From: Iamia sp. SCSIO 61187
Lineage (GTDB): Bacteria > Actinomycetota > Acidimicrobiia > Acidimicrobiales > Iamiaceae
Reading direction: 5' to 3'
Assembly: GCF_019443745.1 (NCBI RefSeq)
Contig: NZ_CP050948.1
Span: forward strand, 3,600,001-3,664,000
Length of the DNA: 64,000 nucleotides
In this document: piece by piece, positions 35,113 to 43,806 of the stretch
Layout: each line of letters begins with the position of its first letter
How positions within the stretch are numbered: the first letter of the stretch is position 1
Notes under the pieces: generated by a model
Told to the model about the DNA's origin: nothing
The model's database searches: none
What the model saw: the letters and a program-made list of their open reading frames with translations, nothing else
Made by a program: the position numbers and the translations under genes

Positions 35113-36144
35113 CTACCAGCCCCGGTGGCGGACCTCCTCGGCGAAGCCCTGGAGAGCGTCGAAGGTGACGGTGCGGCCGTCGTCGGTGCGCACCGACCCG
35201 GCGAAGGTGCCGAACACCTGGTGCGTCTCGCTCCCCCGCCCATCGTCGCGCCCCGAGCGGCTGTGCTTGTCGTAGCGGGGGGTGAGGGTCACGTCGAGCT
35301 GGCCCTCGGGGTCGCTGATGCGCCACGGGGCCATCGGGTCGTCCCAGTCGTAGTCCCACCGCAGCTCGCGGCCGATCTTGGTCAGGACCCCGTCGACGAC
35401 GAAGCCGTTCTCGGTGAACCCGGTGCCCTCGGTCCACCGGGCGCCGACGTTGAGACCGACCACGTGGTCGCCGGCGCGACCGGCGCCGCTGCCCCAGTTC
35501 CAGGTGATCGTCGAGGGCCACCGGCCCCGGCCCACGTCCAGCACGCCCCACGCGTCACCTCCTGACCCGCCGACGACCCAGCGCCGGTCGCCGACCTCGA
35601 GGGTGCCGGTGGCCGGCCGGGCCTGGTGCTTGGAGGTGAAGGTGAAGACCTCGTCGTCCCACGGGATCACCACGTTGAGCGACTCGTGCCCCGGCGGGAG
35701 GGCGACGGCCACGTCGAGGGCACCGGCCCGGCCGTCGGGCTCGCGCCACGTGGCGGTGAGGCGGGTCCCGGTCCCGTCGTCGGTCATGGCGATGTCGAGG
35801 TCGGGGTGGGCCAGCGTCAGCGGCACCGTGCCGCAGCGCTCGGGCAGCGAGACGGCGTCGGATGCGACCACGGCGCTCGCACCGCCGTCGTCGCCCGACG
35901 GGATGTCGGCCCACCACACGTCGATCAGCCCGAGGTGGTCGATGTCGGCGTAGACGGCCGAGACGACGAGGTCGCCGGCGAGCACCGCCCAGTAGTCCCA
36001 CCGCTTGTTGCGCCCGTGGTGGCCGTGGAGGTTGGCCCGGTGCAGCGGCGTCCGCGACCAGCCGCGGGCGGCGGCGGCCAGCCGGTCTCCGTCGGGGGTG
36101 CAGAGGTCCACCGGGTCGAACAGCTCGCGCTCGTGCGTGGTCAT
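35113..36144 (-). CDS. DUF2804 family protein
   Basis: The 343-aa protein starts with a short acidic segment, then NLHGHHGRNKRWDYWAVLAGDLVVS near residues 38-62 and VWWADIPSG near 77. The C-terminal half has TWNWGSGAGR, GLNVGARWTEGTG and EGQLDVTLTPRYDKHSR. These are hallmarks of DUF2804, a predicted lipocalin-like beta-barrel family of unknown role, common in actinobacteria. Divergent from the PKD-domain gene. Confidence 0.85.
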   Translation of the reverse strand: MTTHERELFDPVDLCTPDGDRLAAAARGWSRTPLHRANLHGHHGRNKRWDYWAVLAGDLVVSAVYADIDHLGLIDVWWADIPSGDDGGASAVVASDAVSLPERCGTVPLTLAHPDLDIAMTDDGTGTRLTATWREPDGRAGALDVAVALPPGHESLNVVIPWDDEVFTFTSKHQARPATGTLEVGDRRWVVGGSGGDAWGVLDVGRGRWPSTITWNWGSGAGRAGDHVVGLNVGARWTEGTGFTENGFVVDGVLTKIGRELRWDYDWDDPMAPWRISDPEGQLDVTLTPRYDKHSRSGRDDGRGSETHQVFGTFAGSVRTDDGRTVTFDALQGFAEEVRHRGW

Positions 36145-36252
36145 CGGGCCAACGTAGGGGGCGACGCGGGCAGGATCCTGCTCCCCCGCTTCGTCACAGC
36201 CGCGTCACAGACACCTCACGATGCGTGCTGGGCCCTCGACAGACATCACTCT

Positions 36253-36308
36253 CCGTGGGACCCTTGGGGTCCGCCGATGCGGCCGTCACGGCTGTTGGCG
36301 ACCCACGG
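36253..36308 (+). promoter_or_regulatory. Candidate structured leader RNA before PKD gene
   Basis: A closing stem CCGTGGG (36253-36259) / CCCACGG (36302-36308) encloses two hairpins: ACCC-TTG-GGGT, and a longer arm in which GCCGA pairs with TTGGC around an inner GCCG-TCA-CGGC. The closing stem ends 5 nt before the GGAGG ribosome site. This three-way-junction layout could be a cis-regulatory RNA. It does not match a riboswitch consensus I know. Confidence 0.35.
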
Positions 36309-36313
36309 GCCCC

Positions 36314-36318
36314 GGAGG
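36314..36318 (+). promoter_or_regulatory. GGAGG ribosome site that sets a TTG start
   Basis: A perfect GGAGG lies 7 nt before TTG 36326. The longer frame beginning at ATG 36221 has no such site and would translate the structured leader. Confidence 0.6.
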
Positions 36319-36325
36319 TCTTGCC

Positions 36326-39300
36326 TTGTCTTCCCGACTCACGTTCGCAGCCGCCCCGGCCACGGGGCGCCGGCGGTGGAGCCGACTCGCCCGCGCCGTG
36401 CGGGGGCCCCTGCTCGTGGCCACGATGCTGGTCGGCGTCACCGCCCTCCCCGGCGACGGGCCGGCGGCCATCGCGGCCATGACCGCTCCGGAGCAGGCGA
36501 CCCTCGTCAACGCCGTGCCGACGGAGACGACGCCGCACGTGACCGACGGGAACGTGCGCAGCGTGGCCGTCGTCGGCGACACGGTCGTGCTGGGCGGCGA
36601 CTTCACCCGCTCGACCGACCCCGACGGCACCGTCGTCAACCGGTCGTACGTGCTGGCCTTCGACCGGGCCACCGGCCGCATCCTCCGCGACTGGGCGCCC
36701 GACGTCGACAACGAGGTCTACAGCGTCGTCGCCGGGGCCGACGGCCAGTCGGTCTACATCGGCGGTCGGTTCAACCGCGTCGACGGCGTCCTCCAGCAGA
36801 AGGTCGCCCGCCTGTCGATCGCCGACGGCAGCCCCCTGGCGTTCCAGTCGGGCGTCGACGCCGTCGTGACGGCGATGGCGCTCGCGGGCGACCGCCTCTA
36901 CATCGGCGGGGTGTTCCAGCGCGTCCAGGGCCGGGAACGACGGTTCGCCGCGCTCGACGCGACCACCGGCGCCATCGACGACGACGTGGCCGTCGGCTTC
37001 GAGGGCACCCATCGAGGCGGCGGCGGGAAGATCTGGCGGATCGAGCCGTCCCCCGACGGCGAGCACATCGTGGTGGTGGGCAGCTTCGCGACCGTCGGCG
37101 GCCAGCCCCGCAACCAGATCGTGAAGCTCGACACCAACGGCGGCGGGCAGATGACCGTCTCCCCCTGGTCGACCACCGCGTTCGCGGGGTACTGCGCCAG
37201 CTTCACCGACTACGTGCGCGACGTCTCCTACAGCCCCGACGGCTCCTACTTCGTCGTGGTGACCACGGGAGCCAAGGGCAGCGGCCTCAACGGGACCTGC
37301 GATGCGGTGACCCGCTGGGCCGACACCGAGACCCCGAACTCGACGCACCAGTGGGTCGAGTACTCCGGCGGCGACAGCTACTACTCGGTCGAGGTCACCG
37401 GCGCCGCCGTGTACGTCGGCGGCCACTTCCGCTGGTCGAACAACTCCTACGGCACCGACTCGCTCGGGGCGGGTGGCATCGCCACCTCCGGCATCGCCGC
37501 CCTCGACCCGATGAACGGCCTGCCCCTGTCCTGGAACCCAGGCCGGACCCGCGGCCGCGCCGTCTGGCAGATGGTCGCCACCACCGACGGTCTCTACGTG
37601 GCCAGCGACACCGATCGCATCGCCGACTACCGGTACCGCGCCCGCATCGCCTTCTTCCCGCTGGCCGGGGGCCGCGCCGTCCCGCAGCCCGCTCGGCTGG
37701 CGCTGCCGATCGACCTGCACCAGTACGTGCCCAGCGGCCCGGCGCGCATCGAGGCGCGGGGCTTCGACGGCCAGACGGTCGACCCGCCCTCCACCGCGGT
37801 GGCCGACGCCACCGCGCTCGCGGGCACCCGCGCCGCCTTCGCCGCCGATGGCGTCCTCTACACCGCCCACTCCGACGGCACGCTCCGCGCCCGCTCCTAC
37901 GACGGCACCACCCTGGGGAGCGCGGCTGTGGTCGACCTCCAGCGGCTCACCGCCTTCGCCACCGATCTGGCGAACATGACCGGAGCGGTCCTGGACGAGG
38001 GCCGCCTCTTCTACACGGTGAGCGGCTCGAACCGGCTCCACATGCGCTACTTCAGCGTGGAGAACCGGGTCGTCGGCGCCCAGCGCTTCGACGTGGCGTC
38101 GTCGGGCGGGGGCCTCGACTACCGCGACGTCGGCGGCATGGTCCTCGCCGGCGAGCACGTGTACTACGTCGATCGCGACGCCGAGACGCTCGTGCGGGCG
38201 ACCTGGCGGGCCGGGGGCGGCATCGAGCCGTCCGGCCGCACGACGGTGAGCGACGGTGACGACGCCGACTGGGCGACCAGTGCGGTCTTCGCCCTGCCCG
38301 GTGAGCCGACCGAACCGCCGCCGCCCCCCGCCAACGAGGCCCCCACGGCGGCCGCCACCGTCAGCTGCACCGACCTGGGCTGCGCGTTCGACGGCTCCGG
38401 CTCGCAGGACCCCGACGGCGACATCACGTCCTACGCCTGGGACTTCGGCGACGGCGGGACCGGCGAGGGGGTCGACGTCACCCACGACTACGCCGAGGCG
38501 GGCACCTACGAGGCCTCGCTCACCGTCACCGACGACGACGGGGCCACGGCCGTCACCGAGCTCGCCGTGACCGTCACCGCTCCCGCCGAGCCCGAGGAGG
38601 TGCCGCCGGTCGCCCAGCTCGACGTCACCTGCACCGACGGCACCTGCGTGGCTGACGGCTCCGCCTCCACCGACGACGGCACCATCGTCGACCACCAGTG
38701 GGACTTCGGTGACGGCGCCACGGCGTCGGGCGCATCGGTCGAGCACACCTACGCCTCCTCCGGCACGTACCGGATCGTCCTCACCGTCACCGACGACCAG
38801 GGCCTGACCCACAGCGCCCACCAGGACGTCGAGGTCCAGGTCGAGGTGGCCGAGCCGACCCACCGCGGGTTCGTGGCGGCCGCTGCCTCCGCCGACGCGG
38901 CCACGACCCTGAGCGACACGGTCACCATCCCGACCGAGGTGGAGCCCGGCGACCAGCTGGTCGTCTTCGTCAGCTCCAACGCCCCCGCCGGGGCCGTCGT
39001 CAACGGTCCGGCCGGGTGGTCCCACCTGCTCGACGCGGACACGTCCCGGAGCCGCACCGCCGTCTTCTCCCACACCGCGGTCGCCGGTGACGCCGGCAGC
39101 GAGATCGAGGTCTCGACCGCCATCTGGGCCCGCACTGACGTCGTCGTCGTCGCCTACCGGGGCCTGACCGTCGACGCCCATGCGGCCCGCCCCGGCTACA
39201 CCACGCCGTCGGTGCCGGTGGCGGCACCCTCCTGGGTGGTGTCGTACTGGGCCGACAAGTCCGCCACGACCACGGGGTGGGAGACGCCCGCCGGCGTCGC

Positions 39301-39466
39301 CACCCGAAACTCCCACGCCGGCTCGGGGGTCGGCTACGTGTCGGCTGTCCTGGCCGACAGCGACGGATCCGTCCCGCCGGGGGCCAGCGCCGAGCTCACC
39401 GCCACCGTCGACCAGCCCGTCCCCAACGCCGTCGCCCTCACCCTGGTGCTCGTCCCGCTCGCCTGA
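36326..39466 (+). CDS. Secreted beta-propeller protein with two PKD domains
   Basis: A 1046-aa predicted extracellular protein. The first 55 residues form a long signal peptide (basic RRRWSRLARAV, then PLLVATMLVGVTALPGDGPAA). Residues about 60-640 contain repeated GGDFT, YIGGRFN, YIGGVFQ and YVGGHFRW strands, as in delta-60/beta-propeller proteins. PKD domain 1 (about 669-750, YAWDFGDGG...YAEAGTYEASLTVTD) and PKD 2 (about 760-840, HQWDFGDGA...YASSGTYRIVLTVTD) follow. The final 190 residues form a beta-rich domain without a name I can give. No LPxTG or C-terminal anchor is visible. Probably a surface or matrix protein binding glycans or partners. TTG start chosen from GGAGG. Confidence 0.85.
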   Translation: MSSRLTFAAAPATGRRRWSRLARAVRGPLLVATMLVGVTALPGDGPAAIAAMTAPEQATLVNAVPTETTPHVTDGNVRSVAVVGDTVVLGGDFTRSTDPDGTVVNRSYVLAFDRATGRILRDWAPDVDNEVYSVVAGADGQSVYIGGRFNRVDGVLQQKVARLSIADGSPLAFQSGVDAVVTAMALAGDRLYIGGVFQRVQGRERRFAALDATTGAIDDDVAVGFEGTHRGGGGKIWRIEPSPDGEHIVVVGSFATVGGQPRNQIVKLDTNGGGQMTVSPWSTTAFAGYCASFTDYVRDVSYSPDGSYFVVVTTGAKGSGLNGTCDAVTRWADTETPNSTHQWVEYSGGDSYYSVEVTGAAVYVGGHFRWSNNSYGTDSLGAGGIATSGIAALDPMNGLPLSWNPGRTRGRAVWQMVATTDGLYVASDTDRIADYRYRARIAFFPLAGGRAVPQPARLALPIDLHQYVPSGPARIEARGFDGQTVDPPSTAVADATALAGTRAAFAADGVLYTAHSDGTLRARSYDGTTLGSAAVVDLQRLTAFATDLANMTGAVLDEGRLFYTVSGSNRLHMRYFSVENRVVGAQRFDVASSGGGLDYRDVGGMVLAGEHVYYVDRDAETLVRATWRAGGGIEPSGRTTVSDGDDADWATSAVFALPGEPTEPPPPPANEAPTAAATVSCTDLGCAFDGSGSQDPDGDITSYAWDFGDGGTGEGVDVTHDYAEAGTYEASLTVTDDDGATAVTELAVTVTAPAEPEEVPPVAQLDVTCTDGTCVADGSASTDDGTIVDHQWDFGDGATASGASVEHTYASSGTYRIVLTVTDDQGLTHSAHQDVEVQVEVAEPTHRGFVAAAASADAATTLSDTVTIPTEVEPGDQLVVFVSSNAPAGAVVNGPAGWSHLLDADTSRSRTAVFSHTAVAGDAGSEIEVSTAIWARTDVVVVAYRGLTVDAHAARPGYTTPSVPVAAPSWVVSYWADKSATTTGWETPAGVATRNSHAGSGVGYVSAVLADSDGSVPPGASAELTATVDQPVPNAVALTLVLVPLA

Positions 39467-39471
39467 CCACC

Positions 39472-39488
39472 ACGGGGCCCGTCCCCGT
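39472..39488 (+). terminator. Short hairpin after PKD gene
   Basis: Stem ACGGGG/CCCCGT with a 5-nt loop, 6 nt after the stop codon and before the tetR promoter. Confidence 0.5.
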
Positions 39489-39516
39489 CGCCCGAACGTC
39501 GTCACGGCGCAACTTG

Positions 39517-39545
39517 TTGACCGTTGGTCAGCGAACTCCTAGGGT
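39517..39545 (+). promoter_or_regulatory. tetR promoter with overlapping operator
   Basis: TTGACC (39517-39522), a 17-nt spacer, then TAGGGT (39540-39545) is a near-consensus housekeeping promoter. The palindrome TGACC-GTT-GGTCA (39518-39530) overlaps the -35 and the first half of the spacer, as expected for TetR-type autorepression. Confidence 0.65.
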
Positions 39546-39574
39546 GCGGCCCTCGCCGTGGCGAAGGAGCAGGG

Positions 39575-40135
39575 ATGTCGCCGAGCCGGGCGCAGCAGAA
39601 GGAGGAGACCCGCGAGCGCCTCCTCGCCGCCGCCCGCGAGCGGTTCGACCAGGGGTCGGTCGTCACCACCCCCCTCGACGCGGTCGCCGCCGCCGCCGGG
39701 GTGTCCAAGGCGACCCTCTTCTTCCACTTCGCGACCCGCGCCGACCTCCTGCGGGCCGTGGCCGGGTCGCTCGCCAAGGAGCTGGCCCCCCTCCTCGACG
39801 CCGACCGGGCGGCCACGACCCTCGACCACGTCCGGGCCTTCCTCGCCATCCAGGCCGACCCCCGGGTGCGGCTGCTGTGGGAGATCGGCGACGTCCTCGC
39901 CGCCGACGGCCAACCCCAGCCCGACGTCGTCTACACCGCCCTCCGGCGCGACCTCACCGGGCTGGGCCGACGGGCGGGCGCCGACGAGGCCCGAGCCACG
40001 GCCGTCGCCGGCGTCGTCGCCCCCGCCACCTTCATGCTCGGCCGCCGGGTCGCCTTCGGCTCGGCCGAGCCGGCCGAGGTCGACCTCTTCCTCGCCCACG
40101 TCCACCACCTCACCACCACCGACGGGACCCCATGA
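39575..40135 (+). CDS. TetR family transcriptional regulator
   Basis: The 186-aa protein has a TetR N-terminal helix-turn-helix (residues about 8-55: RERLLAAARERFDQGS, then TTPLDAVAAAAGVSKATLFFHFATRADLLRAV). A helical ligand-binding domain follows. It starts at ATG 39575 with AAGGAG upstream. The next gene starts inside its stop codon (ATGA), so it is the first gene of an operon with a solute-binding lipoprotein and a hydrolase. It probably represses its own promoter through the TGACC-GTT-GGTCA palindrome and responds to a molecule related to the transported solute. Confidence 0.9.
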   Translation: MSPSRAQQKEETRERLLAAARERFDQGSVVTTPLDAVAAAAGVSKATLFFHFATRADLLRAVAGSLAKELAPLLDADRAATTLDHVRAFLAIQADPRVRLLWEIGDVLAADGQPQPDVVYTALRRDLTGLGRRAGADEARATAVAGVVAPATFMLGRRVAFGSAEPAEVDLFLAHVHHLTTTDGTP

Positions 40136-41811
40136 CCACCGCACGCCGCCGCCGCCAGCTCCTCGCCCTGCCCCTCGCCGCCGTCCTGCTCCTCGCCGGC
40201 TGCGGCGGGGGCAAGGCCGATCGCACCAGCGGCCCGGGTGAGGGCGACGACCCGGGCGACCCGGTCTGGGGCGGGTCGGTGACCTACGGGCTGGAGGCCG
40301 AGACCGGAGCGGGGTGGTGCCTGCCCGAGGCCCAGCTGGCCATCTCCGGGATCATGGTGGCCCGCGCCATCTACGACCCGCTCCTCGCCCCCACCGCCGA
40401 CGGCGAGTACGTGCCCTACCTGGCCGAGGCGGTCGAGCACGACGACGACCACATGGTGTGGACGATCACCGTCCGGGACGGGATCACGTTCCACGACGGG
40501 TCCCCGCTGACCGCCGAGGTGGTGAAGAACAACCTCGACGCCAACCGGGGCGCACCCGGCGACCACGCCCGGTCGCCCCTCCTCGGGCTGTTCATCTACG
40601 AGGCCATCGAGAGCGTCGAGGTGTCGGGCGAGCGCGACGTGGTGGTCACCATGAAGGAGCCCTGGGTCGGCTTCGACGCCGTCCTCGCCGGCGGCGGCCG
40701 CAACGGGATCCTCGCCCAGGCCCAGCTGGACGACCCCGACTCGTGCAGCACCGACCTGATCGGCACCGGCCCGTTCATGCTCGAGGACCCCTCCGACTGG
40801 GTGGAGGGTCGGTCGTTCCGCGCCGTCCGCAACCCCGACTACTGGCAGGACGCCCCCGACGGGAAGCCGTACCCGTACCTCGACGAGATCATCTTCGAGC
40901 CCATCGTGGAACCGGAGCAGCGGGTCAACGCCCTGCTGTCCGACGACATCCAGATCGGACACTTCGGCACGCCCGCCGACCTCATCGAGCTGCGGGGCGA
41001 GACCGAGGCCGGGGAGCTGGCCAGCATCGAGAGCAACGCCAACGGCGAGGTCGGCTTCTGGCAGCTGAACAGCGCGGCCCCGCCCCTCGACGACGTCCGC
41101 ATCCGCCGGGCCATGGCCCTCGCCATCGACCGCGACGCCTACGCCGACACGGTCAACCAGGGCGAGTTCCAGATGGCCACCGGACCCTTCGCACCCGGGT
41201 CGCCGGCCCACCTCGAGGACACCGGTTACCCCGTGGAGCAGGACCTCGACGAGGCCCGGCGCCTCGTCGCCGAGCACGTGGCCGAGCGGGGCCCGATCCG
41301 GACCCTCACGTACCAGAACACACCCAGCGCGGCGTCGCAGGAGCTGTCGGTCTTCTTCCAGCAGTCGATGGCGGAGATCGGCATCGACGTGGCCCTCGAG
41401 ACGGTCCAGCAGGACACCCTCATCGACAACGCCATCGCCGGCGACTTCGACCTGATGGCGTTCCGCAACTACGCCAGCATCGACCCCGGGGAGCTGTACA
41501 GCTGGTTCCGCGGCCAGTCGCCGGTGAACTTCGGGCGCTTCGACGACGCCGAGATCAACCGGCTGCTCGACGCCGGCCGGATCGAGAGCGACCCCGAGGC
41601 ACGCGCCGAGATCTACCGCGACCTCAACCGACGCATGGGCGAGCAGGCGTACAGCCTGTGGACCAACTACGCCACCTGGATGGTGGCGTCGAGCCCCGCG
41701 GTCCACGGCTACGACGCCGAGACCGCCCCCGACCTCCCCGGCGGGCACCGTCCGTCGGAGGGACTCGCCAGCGGCCACGTAACCCACGGGCTCTGGCGGA
41801 CCGATGGCTGA
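40132..41811 (+). CDS. ABC transporter family 5 solute-binding lipoprotein
   Basis: The 559-aa protein has a lipoprotein signal peptide (RRRRQLLALPLAAVLLLAGC, acylated Cys about 24). The SBP_bac_5 fold includes SGIMVARAIYDPLLAPTADGEYVPYLAE near residue 80, the family-typical WTITVRDGITFHDGSPLTAEVV near 108, IGTGPFML near 208, and IRRAMALAIDR near 325. It would deliver a peptide, opine, nickel chelate or similar solute to an importer, but no permease or ATPase gene is in this operon. That absence is notable. Confidence 0.92.
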   Translation: MTTARRRRQLLALPLAAVLLLAGCGGGKADRTSGPGEGDDPGDPVWGGSVTYGLEAETGAGWCLPEAQLAISGIMVARAIYDPLLAPTADGEYVPYLAEAVEHDDDHMVWTITVRDGITFHDGSPLTAEVVKNNLDANRGAPGDHARSPLLGLFIYEAIESVEVSGERDVVVTMKEPWVGFDAVLAGGGRNGILAQAQLDDPDSCSTDLIGTGPFMLEDPSDWVEGRSFRAVRNPDYWQDAPDGKPYPYLDEIIFEPIVEPEQRVNALLSDDIQIGHFGTPADLIELRGETEAGELASIESNANGEVGFWQLNSAAPPLDDVRIRRAMALAIDRDAYADTVNQGEFQMATGPFAPGSPAHLEDTGYPVEQDLDEARRLVAEHVAERGPIRTLTYQNTPSAASQELSVFFQQSMAEIGIDVALETVQQDTLIDNAIAGDFDLMAFRNYASIDPGELYSWFRGQSPVNFGRFDDAEINRLLDAGRIESDPEARAEIYRDLNRRMGEQAYSLWTNYATWMVASSPAVHGYDAETAPDLPGGHRPSEGLASGHVTHGLWRTDG

Positions 41812-42931
41812 TCGGGCCGGCCGGACGCTGGTCCTCGTCGTCCTCCTCGCCGGGACGCTGGCGGTCGGCTGCACCGACGACGCGGACGGCGCCACCCCGG
41901 CCCCGGGGACAGCGACCACGGCGGGGTCCCCGTCGTCGACCGTCCCGCCGATCGACCTGCCGGCCTCGTCGGTCGCCGCCCCGCCGGGGGCGGTGACCCA
42001 ACCGGCGCAGCCGACCACCGGGCCCGGGGGCAGCCAGGCCGCCCACGCCGACTGGGAGGAGAGCTCGGGCGGCGAGGGTGCCGACGCCTGGTTCGTCTTC
42101 GAGCCGATCGACCCGCGCCCGGCGTCGGCGCCGGTGGCGATCTTCCTGCACGGCTACTTCGAGTTCGCCGGCTACGACCAGCTCCACGAGCTCATGCGCC
42201 ACACGGTCCGGACCGGCACCATCGCCATCTTCCCCCGGTGGCAGACCGACGTGGCCGCCCCCTGCCCCGGCCCGGTCGACATCGAGCCGTGCCTGGACTC
42301 GGCCGTGGCCGGCATCCGGGGCGCCCTCGACTTCCTGCGGGCCGACCCCGGGCGCGTCCAGCCCGAGCTCGACCGCACCTCCTACTTCGGGTTCTCCTTC
42401 GGCGGGATCATCACCGTCAACCTGGCCAACCGGTACCAGCAGCTCGACCTGCCCCGCCCGCGGGCCGTCTTCCTCGACGACCCGCACGACGGGGCGATCA
42501 CCGGCGACGACGAGCCCGCCCTCGACGACGACCTCGGGGGCATCCCCGCCGACGTGCTGCTCGAGTGCCACGTCAGCGCCGACGGGGTGATCGCCGGCGT
42601 GCCCGGCGCCAGCTGCAACAGCCTGTTCCCGCAGCTCGACCACATCCCCGCCGCCAACAAGGCGCTGGTGCTGACCCGGCCCGACGACCACGGCCAGCCG
42701 CCGCTGGGGGCGGGCCACGGCGTGTGCGTCGCCGGCGAGGGCGAGGCCGACGCCTACGACTGGGGCTTCTGCTGGAAGGTGTGGGACGCCCTGCGGGCGG
42801 CGGCCGACGAAGGGGTCGGGCCCGACCACGCGCTGGCCGACACCCCGGAGCACCGGAGCGCCGGGGCCTGGAGCGACGGCACGCCGATCGTCCCCCTCGA
42901 GATCGCCCGCCAGGCCCCGATCACGCCCTGA
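41804..42931 (+). CDS. Lipoprotein alpha/beta-hydrolase
   Basis: A 375-aa exported protein. The signal peptide ends at lipobox LAVGC (Cys23), followed by a Thr/Pro/Ser/Ala-rich tether to about residue 80. The hydrolase domain shows FLHGYFEF (oxyanion region, near 115) and the nucleophile elbow GFSFGG near residue 198. A catalytic Asp and His are plausible near 285-305 (TRPDDHGQPPLGAGHGVC). Several cysteines (CPGPVDIEPC, ECHVS, SCNS, GVC, GFCW) suggest disulfides. It overlaps the solute-binding gene by 8 nt, so it may release the solute outside the cell. That function is inferred from context. Confidence 0.72.
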   Translation: MADRAGRTLVLVVLLAGTLAVGCTDDADGATPAPGTATTAGSPSSTVPPIDLPASSVAAPPGAVTQPAQPTTGPGGSQAAHADWEESSGGEGADAWFVFEPIDPRPASAPVAIFLHGYFEFAGYDQLHELMRHTVRTGTIAIFPRWQTDVAAPCPGPVDIEPCLDSAVAGIRGALDFLRADPGRVQPELDRTSYFGFSFGGIITVNLANRYQQLDLPRPRAVFLDDPHDGAITGDDEPALDDDLGGIPADVLLECHVSADGVIAGVPGASCNSLFPQLDHIPAANKALVLTRPDDHGQPPLGAGHGVCVAGEGEADAYDWGFCWKVWDALRAAADEGVGPDHALADTPEHRSAGAWSDGTPIVPLEIARQAPITP

Positions 42932-42950
42932 TCGCCCCGCCGCCGACGGC

Positions 42951-43217
42951 TCAGTGGTCGCGGAGGGCGTCGACCAGCTCGGACTTCGACATCTTCGAGC
43001 GACCCTCGATGCCGATCTCCCGGGCCCGGTCCATCAGCTCGTCCTTGGTGCGATCCTCGTAGGACTGGCCCTCACCGCCCTTCCGGCCGGTCTGCGAGCG
43101 GGAGGTGTTGGACGAGGCGTTGGCGATGCGGGCCGCCTTCTCCTTGCTCTCGCCCTGGCGCCGCAGCGCCTCGTACTGCTCGTCGTCCTTGACGCTCGGT
43201 CCGTGGTCCTTGGCCAT
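42951..43217 (-). CDS. Small Rho-N/HeH-like protein
   Basis: The 88-aa protein begins MAKDHGPSVKDDEQYEALRR, continues KEKAARIANAS, and ends with a Rho-N/SAP-like helix-extended-helix module (YEDRTKDELMDRAREIGIEG, then SKMSKSELVDALR). This small family is widespread in actinobacteria; the module usually binds nucleic acid. GGAGGTG lies 4 nt before the ATG. Role unknown, possibly a stress-related nucleoid protein. Confidence 0.75.
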   Translation of the reverse strand: MAKDHGPSVKDDEQYEALRRQGESKEKAARIANASSNTSRSQTGRKGGEGQSYEDRTKDELMDRAREIGIEGRSKMSKSELVDALRDH

Positions 43218-43341
43218 GGTGCACCTCCGACGGTGGGGGGATGGACGACTCCCTGCTCCCCGTCCGATCGGCGGTCGAACACATCGGCCCGCGACGAGGC
43301 CCGTCGCCGACCGAGCGGGAGGGCGACGCCGGGGCCCTGGC

Positions 43342-43785
43342 TCATCGGCTGGTCGACGGCTCCTGCGACGGGAGGTCGACCCAGAGGGCGTCGAAGCGGG
43401 GGCGCAGGCGGGACAGCTCCTCGAGGTGGGCGGCCGCCAGCGCGGCGAGGCGGGTTTCCCCCTCGGCGGTGAGGGCCAGGCGGACGACCCGGTGGTCGTC
43501 GGCGTCGGCGACCCGTCGCACGAGCCCCGCCGCCTCGGCCCGACCGACCAGCTCGGCCGCACTGTGGTGCCGCAGGGCCAGGTGCTCGGCGACGTCGGTG
43601 ATCGACGGCGGCCCGGGGTGCCCGCGGATCGCGAGCAGCAGCTGGTGCCGCGAGGGCGTGAGCCCTTCCCGGCGCGCCTGGTCCTCGCTCCAGTGGAGGA
43701 ACCGGCGCAGCCCGTCCCGGAAGGCCAGCAGGCGGGCGTAGTCGTCGTCGCTGACGGCACCGCTCTCGGCCTCTGGTCGCGTCAT
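43342..43785 (-). CDS. MarR family transcriptional regulator
   Basis: The 147-aa protein carries a MarR winged helix (about residues 45-110: LTPSRHQLLLAIRGHPGPPSITDVAEHLALRHHSAAELVGRAEAAGLVRR, then the wing DADDHRVVRLALTAEG). It is divergent from the CLC-channel gene, with a 21-nt gap that holds a palindrome beginning at its own start codon. It probably controls both genes. The ligand is unknown. Confidence 0.9.
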   Translation of the reverse strand: MTRPEAESGAVSDDDYARLLAFRDGLRRFLHWSEDQARREGLTPSRHQLLLAIRGHPGPPSITDVAEHLALRHHSAAELVGRAEAAGLVRRVADADDHRVVRLALTAEGETRLAALAAAHLEELSRLRPRFDALWVDLPSQEPSTSR

Positions 43786-43799
43786 ATCGCATCACGATA
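43785..43799. promoter_or_regulatory. Palindrome between marR and CLC genes
   Basis: TATCG-CATCA-CGATA is a perfect inverted repeat in the 21-nt divergent gap. It touches the marR start codon and overlaps a -10-like GATACT (43796-43801) facing the CLC gene. Confidence 0.55.
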
Positions 43800-43806
43800 C
43801 TCTCTG

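Noticed and set aside
36221-36325. Coding start at ATG 36221 for the PKD protein
   Set aside because: It would add 35 Arg/Gly/Pro residues before the signal peptide and has no ribosome site; GGAGG points to TTG 36326.
36190-36325. c-di-GMP-I riboswitch upstream of the PKD gene
   Set aside because: The conserved GGGCAAA-type core and tetraloop-receptor elements of that class are not seen; only a generic three-way-junction fold remains.
36194-39505. A 1103-codon open frame on the minus strand opposite the PKD gene
   Set aside because: Its translation is low-complexity Gly/Asp/Val/Arg without domains, and it is exactly antisense to a protein with clear PKD and propeller motifs. A GC-bias shadow.
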